A stretch of DNA of 64,000 nt, taken from assembly GCA_035548175.1 (NCBI GenBank), contig DASZTO010000025.1:1-64000 (forward strand). The letters are read 5' to 3'. This document shows positions 23,956 through 32,534 of the stretch, one piece after another (position 1 is the first letter of the stretch; each line of letters begins with the position of its first letter). Source of the DNA: CALCHA01 sp035548175. GTDB taxonomy: Bacteria > Planctomycetota > Phycisphaerae > WQYP01. The notes under the pieces are model-generated. The model saw nothing but the letters and a program-made list of their open reading frames with translations, ran no database searches and was not told the origin of the DNA. The translations under genes and the position numbers were made by a program.

Positions 23956-25212
23956 ATGACACATGCGGGATTGGCTTCCGGGGAAATTGGCGCGGGTGAG
24001 GCTGCGTGCGGGCGGAAGCGGTTGCGGGTGGTGCATGTGGTGAGCAGCCTGGCGGCGTCGGCGGGGGGGGTGGCGCGGGCGGTGGCGGATTCGGCGCACG
24101 CGGTGGCGCAGGCCTCGCCGCGGGTGGAAGTGCACGTGCTTTCCTATGATGGGGGGCCGTTTGATTTTCCATGGGGCGATGCGCCGGCAGCGAACCTGCA
24201 CGTTCATCTGCTTCCGCCTGTCGGCAAGGCGAACCGGGCGAGCAGGGGCTATCTGGAATTGCTTCGCTCGCTGCTGTCGCCGGGGAACGCGCGGCAGGAT
24301 GTGGGGAGAAGCCTCGTGCATTTGCACGGGATGTGGGAACCGCTTTTAGCGGCGGCGGCGAAAGTGGCGCGGGGAGCGGCAGCGCCCTACGTTTGCTCGA
24401 TTCATGGCATGCTGGATCCCTGGTCGGTTTCGCAGCGCCGGTGGAAAAAATCGGTGTACTTCCAACTGGTCGAAAGGCGCCGACTGGCGGGCGCTGCGGC
24501 GCTGCACTTCACGGCCCAGGCGGAGGCGGCGAAGGCCGCGGCGTGGCTGCCGGAGGGACCACCGCAGCTGGTCATACCGGTGATCATGGACTTGTCGCCG
24601 TTTCGGCGCCTGCCGGAGCGCTCGGCGGCGGAGGCGCAGTTTCCCGGCATTCCGGCCGGCGCTCCGTGGATTCTGTTTTTAAGCCGGATTCATGAGAAGA
24701 AGGGGTTGGACTTACTGATCGATGCGGTGTCGCGCCTGGGGGACAGGGCGGTGCAACTGGTGATCGCCGGGGCGGGAGAGGCGCATTATGAGGAGCTGAT
24801 GCGGGCGCGGGCGAAGGATGCGGGGATCGGCGAACGGGCGCACTTTGTCGGGCTTGTGCGCGGGACGGCGAAGGTGGCGCTCTTGCGGCGGGCGGATTTG
24901 CTGGCGATTCCCACGAGCCAGGAGAACTTCGGCATCGTGTTTCCCGAGGCGCTGGTGTGCGAGACGCCGGTGCTGCTGACCAAGGATGTGGACATTCATG
25001 AGGAACTGCTGGCGGCGAATGCGGCGACGCTGATCCGCCGGGATCCAGCCGACATCGCGGAAAAAATCGCGGAAAGCCTGGCGAACCGGGAGGGCGCGCG
25101 GCAGCGCGGAGCGGCGGGGCGCCGGTGGGTGCTGGAGACGCTGGCGCCGGAGAAGATCGCCCAGCGCTGGGTCGCGGCTTATGAAGAGCTTTCGGGAGCG
25201 CGCTCGGCCTGA
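23956..25212 (+). CDS. GT4-family glycosyltransferase
   Basis: Predicted cytoplasmic glycosyltransferase, 418 residues, GT-B fold. The N-terminal domain has VVHVVSSLAASAGGVARAV (residues 24-42), with the loop glycines typical of GT4 enzymes. The C-terminal domain has LFLSRIHEKKGLDLLIDAV near 235-255 and the nucleotide-sugar motif ENFGIVFPEAL near 318-330, an EX7E-type signature. Donor and acceptor cannot be read from the sequence. Its 3' end overlaps by 34 bases the end of a convergent gene for a UPF0104 membrane protein. With the glycosyltransferase at 26168-27376 it suggests a small envelope- or glycan-synthesis group. Confidence 0.88.
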   Translation: MTHAGLASGEIGAGEAACGRKRLRVVHVVSSLAASAGGVARAVADSAHAVAQASPRVEVHVLSYDGGPFDFPWGDAPAANLHVHLLPPVGKANRASRGYLELLRSLLSPGNARQDVGRSLVHLHGMWEPLLAAAAKVARGAAAPYVCSIHGMLDPWSVSQRRWKKSVYFQLVERRRLAGAAALHFTAQAEAAKAAAWLPEGPPQLVIPVIMDLSPFRRLPERSAAEAQFPGIPAGAPWILFLSRIHEKKGLDLLIDAVSRLGDRAVQLVIAGAGEAHYEELMRARAKDAGIGERAHFVGLVRGTAKVALLRRADLLAIPTSQENFGIVFPEALVCETPVLLTKDVDIHEELLAANAATLIRRDPADIAEKIAESLANREGARQRGAAGRRWVLETLAPEKIAQRWVAAYEELSGARSA

Positions 25213-26171
25213 TGTTCCTCCGCCACGTTGCGGCGCGAGGTGATTGCCGCGCCGGCGAGTCCCAGCAGCAGTTCGGCGACCACCTGGAAAAGACGCTGGA
25301 GCAGTGCGACGACGCCGGCGGTGAGGGTGGCGGCATCAATGCCCATCGCGGGAGTGAGCGCGATCGTGACGGCCGCGAGCAGCAGCGCGTCGCGCACGCC
25401 GGTCCCGCCCGGCAGGAGGCTGGCCATGCCGATGATGACGGAGAGGGCGTATGCTCCGGCGAACCACCAGCTTTCGCCGAGGCTGAGGGGATGGACGCAG
25501 CAGACCGAAGCCCAGAGCGAGATGCCGCCGAAGATCCAGCAGGGCAGGAAGCCCAGAACGCCCAGCACCAGCGAGCCCACGCCGAGCCACTCCTGTCGCG
25601 GGACCTCGGGCCGTTTGAATTTTCGCAGCAGCTGATTGACGCCGCGGTAGAAGAGCGGCGGCGCACATCCGGTGGCGAGAATGGCGACGGCGGCGATCGT
25701 GACGGGCCACAGGAGGACGCGCTGGCGGGGCGGAAGGGCTTCGCCGAGCTTGACGATGGCCATCATGCCGGCAAGCCCGCCGCTGATCATATAGAGGGCG
25801 TTTTCGAGCAGGGTAGAAAGCGTGCAGGTGCCGGCGTTCATGCCAAAGCGGCCGGCACGTTCGATGCGCATGAGCAGCAGGGCGACTTTTCCGGGAATAT
25901 ATTTTCCGACCTGGCTGAAGGTGTAGGCGCCGATCAGCGGCAGTGTGGGGGAGCGATCTCCCATGCGGGCGGCCAAAGCGCGCCAGACGAAGCCGCTGGT
26001 GAGCATGCTGGCGCAAAAGCCGGCGACAGCCACGCCGCCCCAGCGCCACTCGATGGCGATGTGCTTCAAGCGGACCTTGGTCCACGCGTCGTGGAGCGCG
26101 TAGGCCACGGCGGCGGCGACGGCCAGCATGACCACGAGTTTGATCCAGAAGATGATCCGCCCCTTCTTCAC
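25179..26171 (-). CDS. UPF0104 / LPG-synthase-type transmembrane protein
   Basis: Polytopic membrane protein of about 330 residues with eight or so helices, of the family that includes the membrane part of lysylphosphatidylglycerol synthase and AglD. Diagnostic motifs are SQVGKYIPGK (near 85) and LLPGGTGVRDALL (near 255-268). Members beside glycosyltransferases are thought to act in glycolipid or polysaccharide export or as flippase-like proteins; that is inference. GTG at 26171 overlaps the TGA of the upstream glycosyltransferase (GTGA) and has GGGGAG upstream; an ATG at 26192 in the same frame is possible. The 3' end overlaps the convergent GT4 gene by 34 bases. Confidence 0.82.
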   Translation of the reverse strand: MKKGRIIFWIKLVVMLAVAAAVAYALHDAWTKVRLKHIAIEWRWGGVAVAGFCASMLTSGFVWRALAARMGDRSPTLPLIGAYTFSQVGKYIPGKVALLLMRIERAGRFGMNAGTCTLSTLLENALYMISGGLAGMMAIVKLGEALPPRQRVLLWPVTIAAVAILATGCAPPLFYRGVNQLLRKFKRPEVPRQEWLGVGSLVLGVLGFLPCWIFGGISLWASVCCVHPLSLGESWWFAGAYALSVIIGMASLLPGGTGVRDALLLAAVTIALTPAMGIDAATLTAGVVALLQRLFQVVAELLLGLAGAAITSRRNVAEEHQAERAPESSS

Positions 26172-27376
26172 GCGCGCTCTCCCCGGGAGCATCCGAGCAT
26201 GTCGCGGACGACACGGTCGGCGACGATGACGGGATTGGTGCGGTGAAACCAGTCGCCGAAGACTTCGCTGGCGCCGGCCCGCATCCGCGCAAGGCCCGCG
26301 GGGTCGTTCGTGAATGCCTGGAGCCGGGCGATCAGATCCTCGGCATCGCCGGAGCGGAAGAGCGCGCCGTTGACGCCGGGCACGACCAGATCGGCGGCGG
26401 CGCCACAGGCATCGCTGGCGAGGACGGGTACGCTCATGCTGACCGCTTCCTGAATCACGATTCCATGCGGCTCATAGCGCGAGGGCAGCACCAGCGCTTC
26501 GGCATGGGCCATCAGAGCCAGATTATCCGCGGGTTGCTGAAAACCGGCAAAGTGGATGCTGGCCGACAAGTCACCGGCCATCGCCTTGAGCGCCGCTTCT
26601 TCCGGGCCGACGCCGGCGATCAGGTAATGCCAGCCGCGCGCCCCGAGGTTGAGTTGGCGAAAGGCCTGGATCATCAGGTCGATTCCCTTGGCGGGCACCA
26701 GCCGGGCCGCGGTGAAGAGGTAGCGCGCTTCGGGGCCCAGGCCCAGACGCTGAAGAACCTGTTCACGAGGGGTTCTGGCGGCGGCGGCGGCGCGGGGGTA
26801 ATCGGCGTAGTAGGGGCAGAGCACGATTTTTCTCGCGGGCGCTCCGAAATAACGCCAATAGGCCACACCCAGCCGGTTGGCGGTGAGCAGCCAGGAGACA
26901 TCGCGGATGTAGGGGCGCAGCAGGCGTTTTTTCAGCCAGCGGCGTGCGCGGGTTTTCAAATCCTGGCCGCGCTGGCTGCGCAGGTTGGAGTCGCTGAACA
27001 TGGCCACGGGGATGCGCCGGGCGGCGCACGCGCGGATGAATTCCCGGTGTGTGCGATAGCCGTAGCCCGAGACCACCGCCGCATCGATGTCGAGCGCCAG
27101 CAGTTCGCCGATGCCCTGCTGGTGGAAACGTCCGCGCATGGAGGGCGGCCCCTTCACGCCCGCCCGGGGAGTCAACACAAGGCTTGGCGCCAGTGTGGGG
27201 GCGTTGTTCTGGTACCAGCCCGGTCCCGCATAGGAGAAAGCCGCCACGTATTCGATGTCGCCGGGGCTGGCGCGCTGGAGGTCGTCCATCATGCAATTGA
27301 AGTAGTGCTCGGGCTGGGTCTGCAGCCACAGGACCCGCTTCACCCCCGGTTTCTTGGGTTCGATGGTCACCGCCAA
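26168..27376 (-). CDS. GT4-family glycosyltransferase
   Basis: A 402-residue GT-B-fold glycosyltransferase. The start is a TTG at 27376, supported by GAGGAG six bases upstream; GTG at 27370 is the alternative. The C-terminal domain has LFTAARLVPAKGIDLMIQAF near 215-235 and the donor-site motif PSRYEPHGIVIQEAV near 312-326. The N-terminal part (VKRVLWLQTQPEHYF) is less standard. It shares a GTGA overlap with the UPF0104 gene, so they are translationally coupled. Specificity is unknown. Confidence 0.88.
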   Translation of the reverse strand: MAVTIEPKKPGVKRVLWLQTQPEHYFNCMMDDLQRASPGDIEYVAAFSYAGPGWYQNNAPTLAPSLVLTPRAGVKGPPSMRGRFHQQGIGELLALDIDAAVVSGYGYRTHREFIRACAARRIPVAMFSDSNLRSQRGQDLKTRARRWLKKRLLRPYIRDVSWLLTANRLGVAYWRYFGAPARKIVLCPYYADYPRAAAAARTPREQVLQRLGLGPEARYLFTAARLVPAKGIDLMIQAFRQLNLGARGWHYLIAGVGPEEAALKAMAGDLSASIHFAGFQQPADNLALMAHAEALVLPSRYEPHGIVIQEAVSMSVPVLASDACGAAADLVVPGVNGALFRSGDAEDLIARLQAFTNDPAGLARMRAGASEVFGDWFHRTNPVIVADRVVRDMLGCSRGERA

Positions 27377-27558
27377 CCAGGACTCCTCACGTCCCGCGCA
27401 CCCCCCAGGGGCGCCGCCGATCCCCCGCGCCGGCCCCGTCAGGAAACGAACGCTCTTTTCAACCAGCCCAAAGACCTGCTACCATAACGCTTCGCGCGCT
27501 GCGCGTCCAACGGGGACCGCACTGCCCGGATTGATCATTTTTCCCGCGGAAGCAGTTC

Positions 27559-28476
27559 ATGGACCCCAAAGTCTGGATCGATGGCAAACTCCTCCCCAAG
27601 CCCGACGCGAAGGTCAGCGTGTATGACCACGGGCTGCTCTATGGCGACGGCGTCTTTGAGGGCATCCGTCAATACAACGGACGCATCTTCGAGAAGCACG
27701 CCCACCTGCAGCGCCTTTACGAATCGGCGCAGGCGATTCGGCTGCGGATTCCCTATTCGGCCGAGCAGTTGTCCCAGGCCCTCGAGGAAACGCTCGCCGC
27801 CAACAACCTGCGCGATTCCTACATCCGCCTGGTAGTCACCCGCGGCACGGGATACCTGGGCATTTCCCCCAAGAACTGCCAGAATCCGGCGGTCATCATC
27901 ATCGCCGACACCATCCAGATGTATCCCGAGGAAACCTATCGCCAGGGCATGGCGATCATCACCGCGTCGACGATCCGCAACCATCCCAACTCGCTCTCGC
28001 CCAAGGTCAAGTCGCTCAACTACCTCAACAACGTGCTCGCCAAATGGGAAGCCATCGACGCCGGAGTGCCCGAGGCGGTGATGCTCAATCACCTCGGCTA
28101 CGTGTGCGAATGCACGGGCGACAACATTTTCATCGTGAAAAACGGGGAGCTCCTCACCCCGCCCGAGGATGCGGGAATCCTCGTGGGTATCACGCGGCAG
28201 ACGGTGCTGCGGCTGGCGCGGCAGGGCCAGATTCCCGCCGCCGAGCGCTCGCTGACACGGTTCGATCTTTACGCCGCGGATGAGTGCTTTTTGACCGGCA
28301 CGGGCGCGGAAATCGTGCCGGTGTCGATGATCGACAGCCGGCGCATCGGGGGGGCGACCAGTGGGGCCGCGGGGGCGCAAACCGGCTCCGGCGCCGCGAG
28401 CGGCGAGGGGTGGTCGGTCGGTCCGATCACGCGGCGGCTGATGGAGGCTTTCCATCGGAAGGTCCGTGAGGGATAA
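27559..28476 (+). CDS. ilvE: Branched-chain-amino-acid aminotransferase
   Basis: Pyridoxal-phosphate enzyme of fold type IV catalysing the last step of Val, Leu and Ile synthesis; cytoplasmic, 305 residues. The opening VWIDGKLLPKPDAKVSVYDH and GDGVFEGIRQY are classic. The Schiff-base Lys lies in SPKVKSLNYL near residue 155, and ECTGDNIFIVKNG near 190 binds the cofactor. Near 272-292 a Gly/Ala/Ser-rich insertion (GGATSGAAGAQTGSGAAS) replaces a short loop before the conserved GPITRRL. ATG at 27559; upstream spacing and the divergent neighbour suggest its own promoter. Confidence 0.93.
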   Translation: MDPKVWIDGKLLPKPDAKVSVYDHGLLYGDGVFEGIRQYNGRIFEKHAHLQRLYESAQAIRLRIPYSAEQLSQALEETLAANNLRDSYIRLVVTRGTGYLGISPKNCQNPAVIIIADTIQMYPEETYRQGMAIITASTIRNHPNSLSPKVKSLNYLNNVLAKWEAIDAGVPEAVMLNHLGYVCECTGDNIFIVKNGELLTPPEDAGILVGITRQTVLRLARQGQIPAAERSLTRFDLYAADECFLTGTGAEIVPVSMIDSRRIGGATSGAAGAQTGSGAASGEGWSVGPITRRLMEAFHRKVREG

Positions 28477-28542
28477 TCTCAGCAGTTGAATCGCCGTGCA
28501 CCCTCGCCCCCCTGTCGAGGCCTTTTTGAGGATGCTCCAGGT

Positions 28543-29166
28543 ATGACCGATTCGCCGGCCGCCTACATCGTGGATGATGACGCCTCCATGCGCGCGCTGA
28601 TCGGGGCGACGTTGCAGTCCGTGGGCATAGAACCCGTGTTCTTCGCCTCCGCGGATGAGTTCGCCACGTTCAAAATTCCGGACCGCCCCGCGTGCATCCT
28701 CCTGGACCTGCAGATGCCCGGGCAGTCCGGCCTGGAACTTTTAGAGCGCCACTTTGAATCGACCGCATCCTGTCCCGTGATCGTGGTGACGGCCCATGCG
28801 TCGGTGCAGGTCGCCGTGAAGTCGATGAAACTCGGGGCGGTCGATTTCCTGGAAAAACCGATCGATCGGCCGGCGCTTCTCGCCAAGGTGCAGGCGGCGA
28901 TTGAGAAGGACCGCCAGCGGCGGGCCGCGTCCGTCGAGACGCAGGAGATCACCCGCCGTCTCAACACGCTCAGCCCGCGCGAGAAGGAACTGCTGTGGAC
29001 CGTGATCGAAGGCAAGTCCACCAAGATGATCGCCGACCAGCTTGGCATCTCGGCGCGCACGGTCGACCACCACCGCGCCAATTTGATGCAGAAAATGCAG
29101 GCCGCGAACGTCGCGGACCTGGTGCGGATGGCCGTGGCTGCCAACTTCAAGCCGCCCCGGGTATGA
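28543..29166 (+). CDS. FixJ/NarL-type response regulator
   Basis: DNA-binding two-component regulator of about 207 residues. The receiver domain (about 5-118) has YIVDDDASM, the phosphoacceptor Asp in LLDLQMPG near residue 51, the conserved Thr in VVTAHA and Lys in LEKPID. A LuxR-type helix-turn-helix (about 140-200) reads LSPREKELLWTVIEGKSTKMI and ISARTVDHHRANLMQKM. ATG at 28543 follows GAGGA at about 9 bases; the open frame to 28486 is not used. No histidine kinase is adjacent, so it is an orphan and its targets are unknown. Confidence 0.92.
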   Translation: MTDSPAAYIVDDDASMRALIGATLQSVGIEPVFFASADEFATFKIPDRPACILLDLQMPGQSGLELLERHFESTASCPVIVVTAHASVQVAVKSMKLGAVDFLEKPIDRPALLAKVQAAIEKDRQRRAASVETQEITRRLNTLSPREKELLWTVIEGKSTKMIADQLGISARTVDHHRANLMQKMQAANVADLVRMAVAANFKPPRV

Positions 29167-29321
29167 AGGTTGCGCGGGGGCCGCGGCACAGATCGCCACA
29201 TCATGCGAGCGCCGCGTCGTGGTGGCCCGATGTGCCGGCCGATGCCCCGGGGCTCATTGGACAACCTCCCGAATTTCCCTGAAAATCACCGCAATGTCTC
29301 CTTTCGGATGCGGGGCTTCGC

Positions 29322-29915
29322 ATGAAAAAGTGGGCGGTGCTGGGTGTCATTGCGGTGGTGGTGGTGATCCTGCTGCTGATCGGGATGGGCAGCTACAACC
29401 ACCTGGTGACGCTGTCGCAGGCGACCGACAGCCAGTGGGCGCAGGTGCAGAACGTCTATCAGCGGCGCGCGGATCTGATCCCGAACCTGGTGCAGACGGT
29501 GAAAGGGAGCGCGTCTTTTGAGAAATCGACCCTGGAAGCCGTCACCAACGCCAGGGCGTCGGTGGGGCGAGTGACGATCGACACTTCGCACGCGCCGGAC
29601 GATGCGGCGAAATTGCAGCAGTTCGAGCAGGCGCAGGGGCAGTTGAGCAACGCATTGTCGCGGCTGATGGTCGTTTCGGAAAACTATCCGGATCTGAAAT
29701 CGACCCAGAATTTCCGTGATCTCCAGGCCCAGCTGGAAGGAACTGAAAACCGCATCTCCACCGAGCGCGGCCGATTCAACGACGCAGTGCGGGCCTATGA
29801 CACCGCCATTCACCACCTGCCGACGGCGCTCTTCGCCGGCATGTTCGGCTTTCGGGATAAGCCCTATTTTCAGGCGACCGAAAACGCTCAGACCGCTCCG
29901 TCCGTGAATTTTTGA
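29322..29915 (+). CDS. LemA-family protein
   Basis: A 197-residue protein with an N-terminal membrane anchor (about 5-23) and a helical-bundle LemA domain. QVQNVYQRRADLIPNLVQTVKG near 45-66 is the family hallmark, and NYPDLKSTQNFRDLQAQLEGTENRIS near 128-153 is the second conserved block. LemA function is unknown; it very often neighbours TPM-domain proteins, as here, with a TPM gene starting 16 bases later. The three genes 29322-31205 form an evident operon. Confidence 0.94.
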   Translation: MKKWAVLGVIAVVVVILLLIGMGSYNHLVTLSQATDSQWAQVQNVYQRRADLIPNLVQTVKGSASFEKSTLEAVTNARASVGRVTIDTSHAPDDAAKLQQFEQAQGQLSNALSRLMVVSENYPDLKSTQNFRDLQAQLEGTENRISTERGRFNDAVRAYDTAIHHLPTALFAGMFGFRDKPYFQATENAQTAPSVNF

Positions 29916-29931
29916 TTTCTCCAAGTGAGCC

Positions 29932-30771
29932 ATGCGCGTACGCCCTATCCTCCTGCTGCTCACACTGTTGCTGACCGTTGTATCCGCTTCGCCCGCGCGC
30001 GGCGCCCCGTCAGATTTGCCCCGCAAGCCATCCAGGTACATCACCGATAACGCCGGGGTGATTTCGCCGCCCGACTTGGAAATGATCAATCGCCAGCTCG
30101 ATGAGTTCGAACGCACCACCTCGAATCAATTCCTGGTGGCGATTTATCCGCAGCTTCCCGAAGGCGAGGAACTCGCCGACTATTGCACGCGGACTTTCGA
30201 ATCCTGGCATCCCGGCAAAAAGGCAACATCCAACGGCGTCGTGCTGTTTGTATTCGTGAACTCGCACAAGATGCAGATCACCCCCGGCTACGGCCTGGAA
30301 GGCGCGCTGCCCGACGCCACCTGCAAGGACATCATCGACACCAAAATCGCCCCGCACTTCAAGACCGGCGACTACACCGGCGGCGTGCGCGCGGGCGTCA
30401 ACGCCATCATCGCCGCCACCAAGGGCGAATATCACGGCACAGGCGCCACCGTCCGCGACATCGTCGAACGCCACATCCAGGACGCCCTCTTCTGGACGCT
30501 CGCCATCCTCATCCTCGGCACCAGCCTCATCCGCAGCGCCTTACGCCGCCACTTCGGAACCGTTTACGGCTCGCGCCAGCCCACCGGCCTCTTCAACCAC
30601 CTCCTCTACGCCTGGGCCATGCGCGCCAATTCCTCCAACTCTTCCTCCGATTCCGGATGGTTCAGTTCCGGCGGATTCCTCGGCGGCGGGGGGGGCGGCG
30701 GGTTCTCCTCCGGCGGATTTTCTTCCGGCGGCGGCAGCACCGGCGGCGGCGGCGCGGGAGGGTCCTGGTGA
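29932..30771 (+). CDS. TPM-domain (YgcG-like) membrane protein
   Basis: A 279-residue exported protein: signal peptide about 1-24, TPM domain about 35-165 (DNAGVISPPDLEMINRQLDEF, then ITPGYGLEGALPD), membrane helix near 182-203, and a Gly/Ser tail (about 240-279) of the kind usual in this family. The TPM domain is linked to phosphatase or chaperone-like roles in photosystem and envelope biology; in bacteria the function is unclear. The tail contains an eight-G run at 30688-30695. The stop overlaps the next gene's ATG (TGATG). Confidence 0.9.
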   Translation: MRVRPILLLLTLLLTVVSASPARGAPSDLPRKPSRYITDNAGVISPPDLEMINRQLDEFERTTSNQFLVAIYPQLPEGEELADYCTRTFESWHPGKKATSNGVVLFVFVNSHKMQITPGYGLEGALPDATCKDIIDTKIAPHFKTGDYTGGVRAGVNAIIAATKGEYHGTGATVRDIVERHIQDALFWTLAILILGTSLIRSALRRHFGTVYGSRQPTGLFNHLLYAWAMRANSSNSSSDSGWFSSGGFLGGGGGGGFSSGGFSSGGGSTGGGGAGGSW

Positions 30772-31205
30772 TGAATCCTTACGCCTTCCTGAGCCAGCTT
30801 GAATCCGATCAGATACGCGCCGCCATCCTCCGCGCGGAGCGGAACACCTCCGGCGAAATCCGCGTGTTGGTCGTGCACGAGCCCGCGCCGGACCCCGTCG
30901 CCGAAGCGCACGCCCGCTTTCGCGCCCTGCGCATGCACAAAACCAAACGCCGCAACGCCATCCTGATTTTCATTGCACCGGCCTCGCAAACCTTCGCCGT
31001 CGTGGGCGACGTGGGCGTCCATGCGCTCTGCGGCGAGGAATTCTGGCGCCATGTGCGCGACGCGATGGTTCCCCATCTCAAGGCGCGCCAATACACCGAG
31101 GCGATTCTGCTGGCGATCGCCCGCGCCGGAGAGTTGCTCGCCCAGCATTTTCCTCCCGACGCCGACGACCGGAACGAATTGCCCGATGCGTTGCTCGAGG
31201 AATGA
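30771..31205 (+). CDS. Second, short TPM-domain protein
   Basis: A 144-residue protein starting at the ATG overlapping the stop of the preceding TPM gene. It is mostly one TPM domain: SGEIRVLVVHEP near 25-38, RNAILIFIAP near 60-70, VVGDVGVHALCGEEFW near 75-90, and a C-terminal helix. No signal peptide or clear membrane helix, unlike its neighbour, so it may be cytoplasmic or associate with it. LemA plus a long and a short TPM protein is a recurrent bacterial trio. Confidence 0.88.
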   Translation: MNPYAFLSQLESDQIRAAILRAERNTSGEIRVLVVHEPAPDPVAEAHARFRALRMHKTKRRNAILIFIAPASQTFAVVGDVGVHALCGEEFWRHVRDAMVPHLKARQYTEAILLAIARAGELLAQHFPPDADDRNELPDALLEE

Positions 31206-31282
31206 GGCAGGGCACGATTCCGAACCCGCGTCATGCACGCCGACCGTCGCATTCGCCCCGCGCAAATTTCAACAAAACTGGA

Positions 31283-31309
31283 TTCAGAAATCTGAAAATC
31301 CCGTACAAT
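31283..31309 (+). promoter_or_regulatory. Palindrome next to a -10 box upstream of the YbjQ-repeat gene
   Basis: A perfect 6+2+6 palindrome, TTCAGA-AA-TCTGAA, occupies 31283-31296, just ahead of TACAAT at 31304-31309 in the -35/spacer zone. This is the usual place for a repressor operator. No convincing -35 box is visible. Confidence 0.4.
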
Positions 31310-31344
31310 CTGCGCCATTCATGCTTCTTCACGAAGGGGAACCC

Positions 31345-32472
31345 ATGCCCGTGATGACCGGCCTGTCTGGAAATGAGCTCTATTGCCTCCACCTCAAGGG
31401 CTACGCGCCCGGAGAACTCGTGATCGGTAATTCCGTTTACTCGATGGGGTTCGTCGGTTCACTCGGCGCGGGGCTGCGCAACATGATGGGCGGCGAAGTG
31501 ACCCAGGTCACCCAGATCATTCACGAGGGCCGAACCCAATCCTTCGGCCGATTGCAGGCGGAGGCCACCAAGCACGGCGGCATCGGTATCTCCGGCGTCA
31601 CCTCCGACCTGCGCCATTTCCACGGCAACGTCGAGTTCCTCTCCATCGGCTCGACGCTCCACACCGATCCCCGCGGCCCCGCTGAAACCCTCGCCTTCTC
31701 CACCGCCCACGACGCGCAGGAACTCTACTGCCTGATCGATGCCGGATACACTCCCCATCACTTTGTCTTCGGCAACGTCGCTTACTCCGTCGGCATCACC
31801 GGCGGCATCCTCGGCGGCCTCAAATCCATGGCCCGCGGCGAAGTCAAGGAATTCTCCGACGTCTTCAACCACACCCGCCATCTCGCCCTCGCGCGCATCT
31901 GCCAGGACGCCCTCAAATACAACGCCAACGCCGTCGCCGGCATCGAGACCACCGTGCTGCCTTTCCAGGGCGTCCACGAGATGATGATGACCGGCACCGC
32001 CTGCCATCACGCCGCCCTGCCCCCGCCCCATCCGCAGAACGGCCCGGTGACCTCTGACCTGACCGCCGAGGAAATGTGGAACCTGGCGGCCATCGGCTAC
32101 GCGCCGCTGAAGCTCGTCCTGGGAACCGCCGTCTATTCGCTGGGGGTCGTCGGCGGCGTCCTGGCGGCGCTCAAATCCTTCTCCCGCGGCGAAATCAACG
32201 AACTCACTTCGCTGATCTACGATGCCCGCGAGCACGCCATCGGACTGATCCGCAATGAGGCCAACGCCATCGGCGCCGATGATGTCGTCGGCATCAAAAC
32301 CCACGTTCACGACCTCGGAAACCTGCTGGAATTCATGGCCATCGGCACCGCCGTCAAAAAGACCGCCAACATCGCCCCGCAATCCGCAATGCTGCCCCCG
32401 CAGGCGATCATCCGCGACAAGGACACCTGGATCACACGCGAAAACAATCTCATGCCGACCGGCGGCAAATGA
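31345..32472 (+). CDS. Protein of three YbjQ (UPF0145) repeats
   Basis: A 375-residue protein made of three tandem copies of the YbjQ/UPF0145 domain, usually a single domain of about 105 residues that forms ring-shaped pentamers and is annotated as putative heavy-metal-binding. Copies run about residues 5-105, 125-230 and 250-350. They share ELYCLHLKGYAP / ELYCLIDAGYTP / EMWNLAAIGYAP and NSVYSMGFVG / NVAYSVGITG / TAVYSLGVVG. ATG at 31345 follows AAGGGG; the ATG at 31321 in frame is an alternative. Binding ligand unknown. The preceding region holds a palindromic operator candidate, so regulation separate from the LemA/TPM operon is likely. Confidence 0.82.
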   Translation: MPVMTGLSGNELYCLHLKGYAPGELVIGNSVYSMGFVGSLGAGLRNMMGGEVTQVTQIIHEGRTQSFGRLQAEATKHGGIGISGVTSDLRHFHGNVEFLSIGSTLHTDPRGPAETLAFSTAHDAQELYCLIDAGYTPHHFVFGNVAYSVGITGGILGGLKSMARGEVKEFSDVFNHTRHLALARICQDALKYNANAVAGIETTVLPFQGVHEMMMTGTACHHAALPPPHPQNGPVTSDLTAEEMWNLAAIGYAPLKLVLGTAVYSLGVVGGVLAALKSFSRGEINELTSLIYDAREHAIGLIRNEANAIGADDVVGIKTHVHDLGNLLEFMAIGTAVKKTANIAPQSAMLPPQAIIRDKDTWITRENNLMPTGGK

Positions 32473-32534
32473 GGCCGGCGCTCCCCAGCCGCGCCTGCCT
32501 CGCCTCGTTCCGCGCGCCCCGATAGACTGGCATC

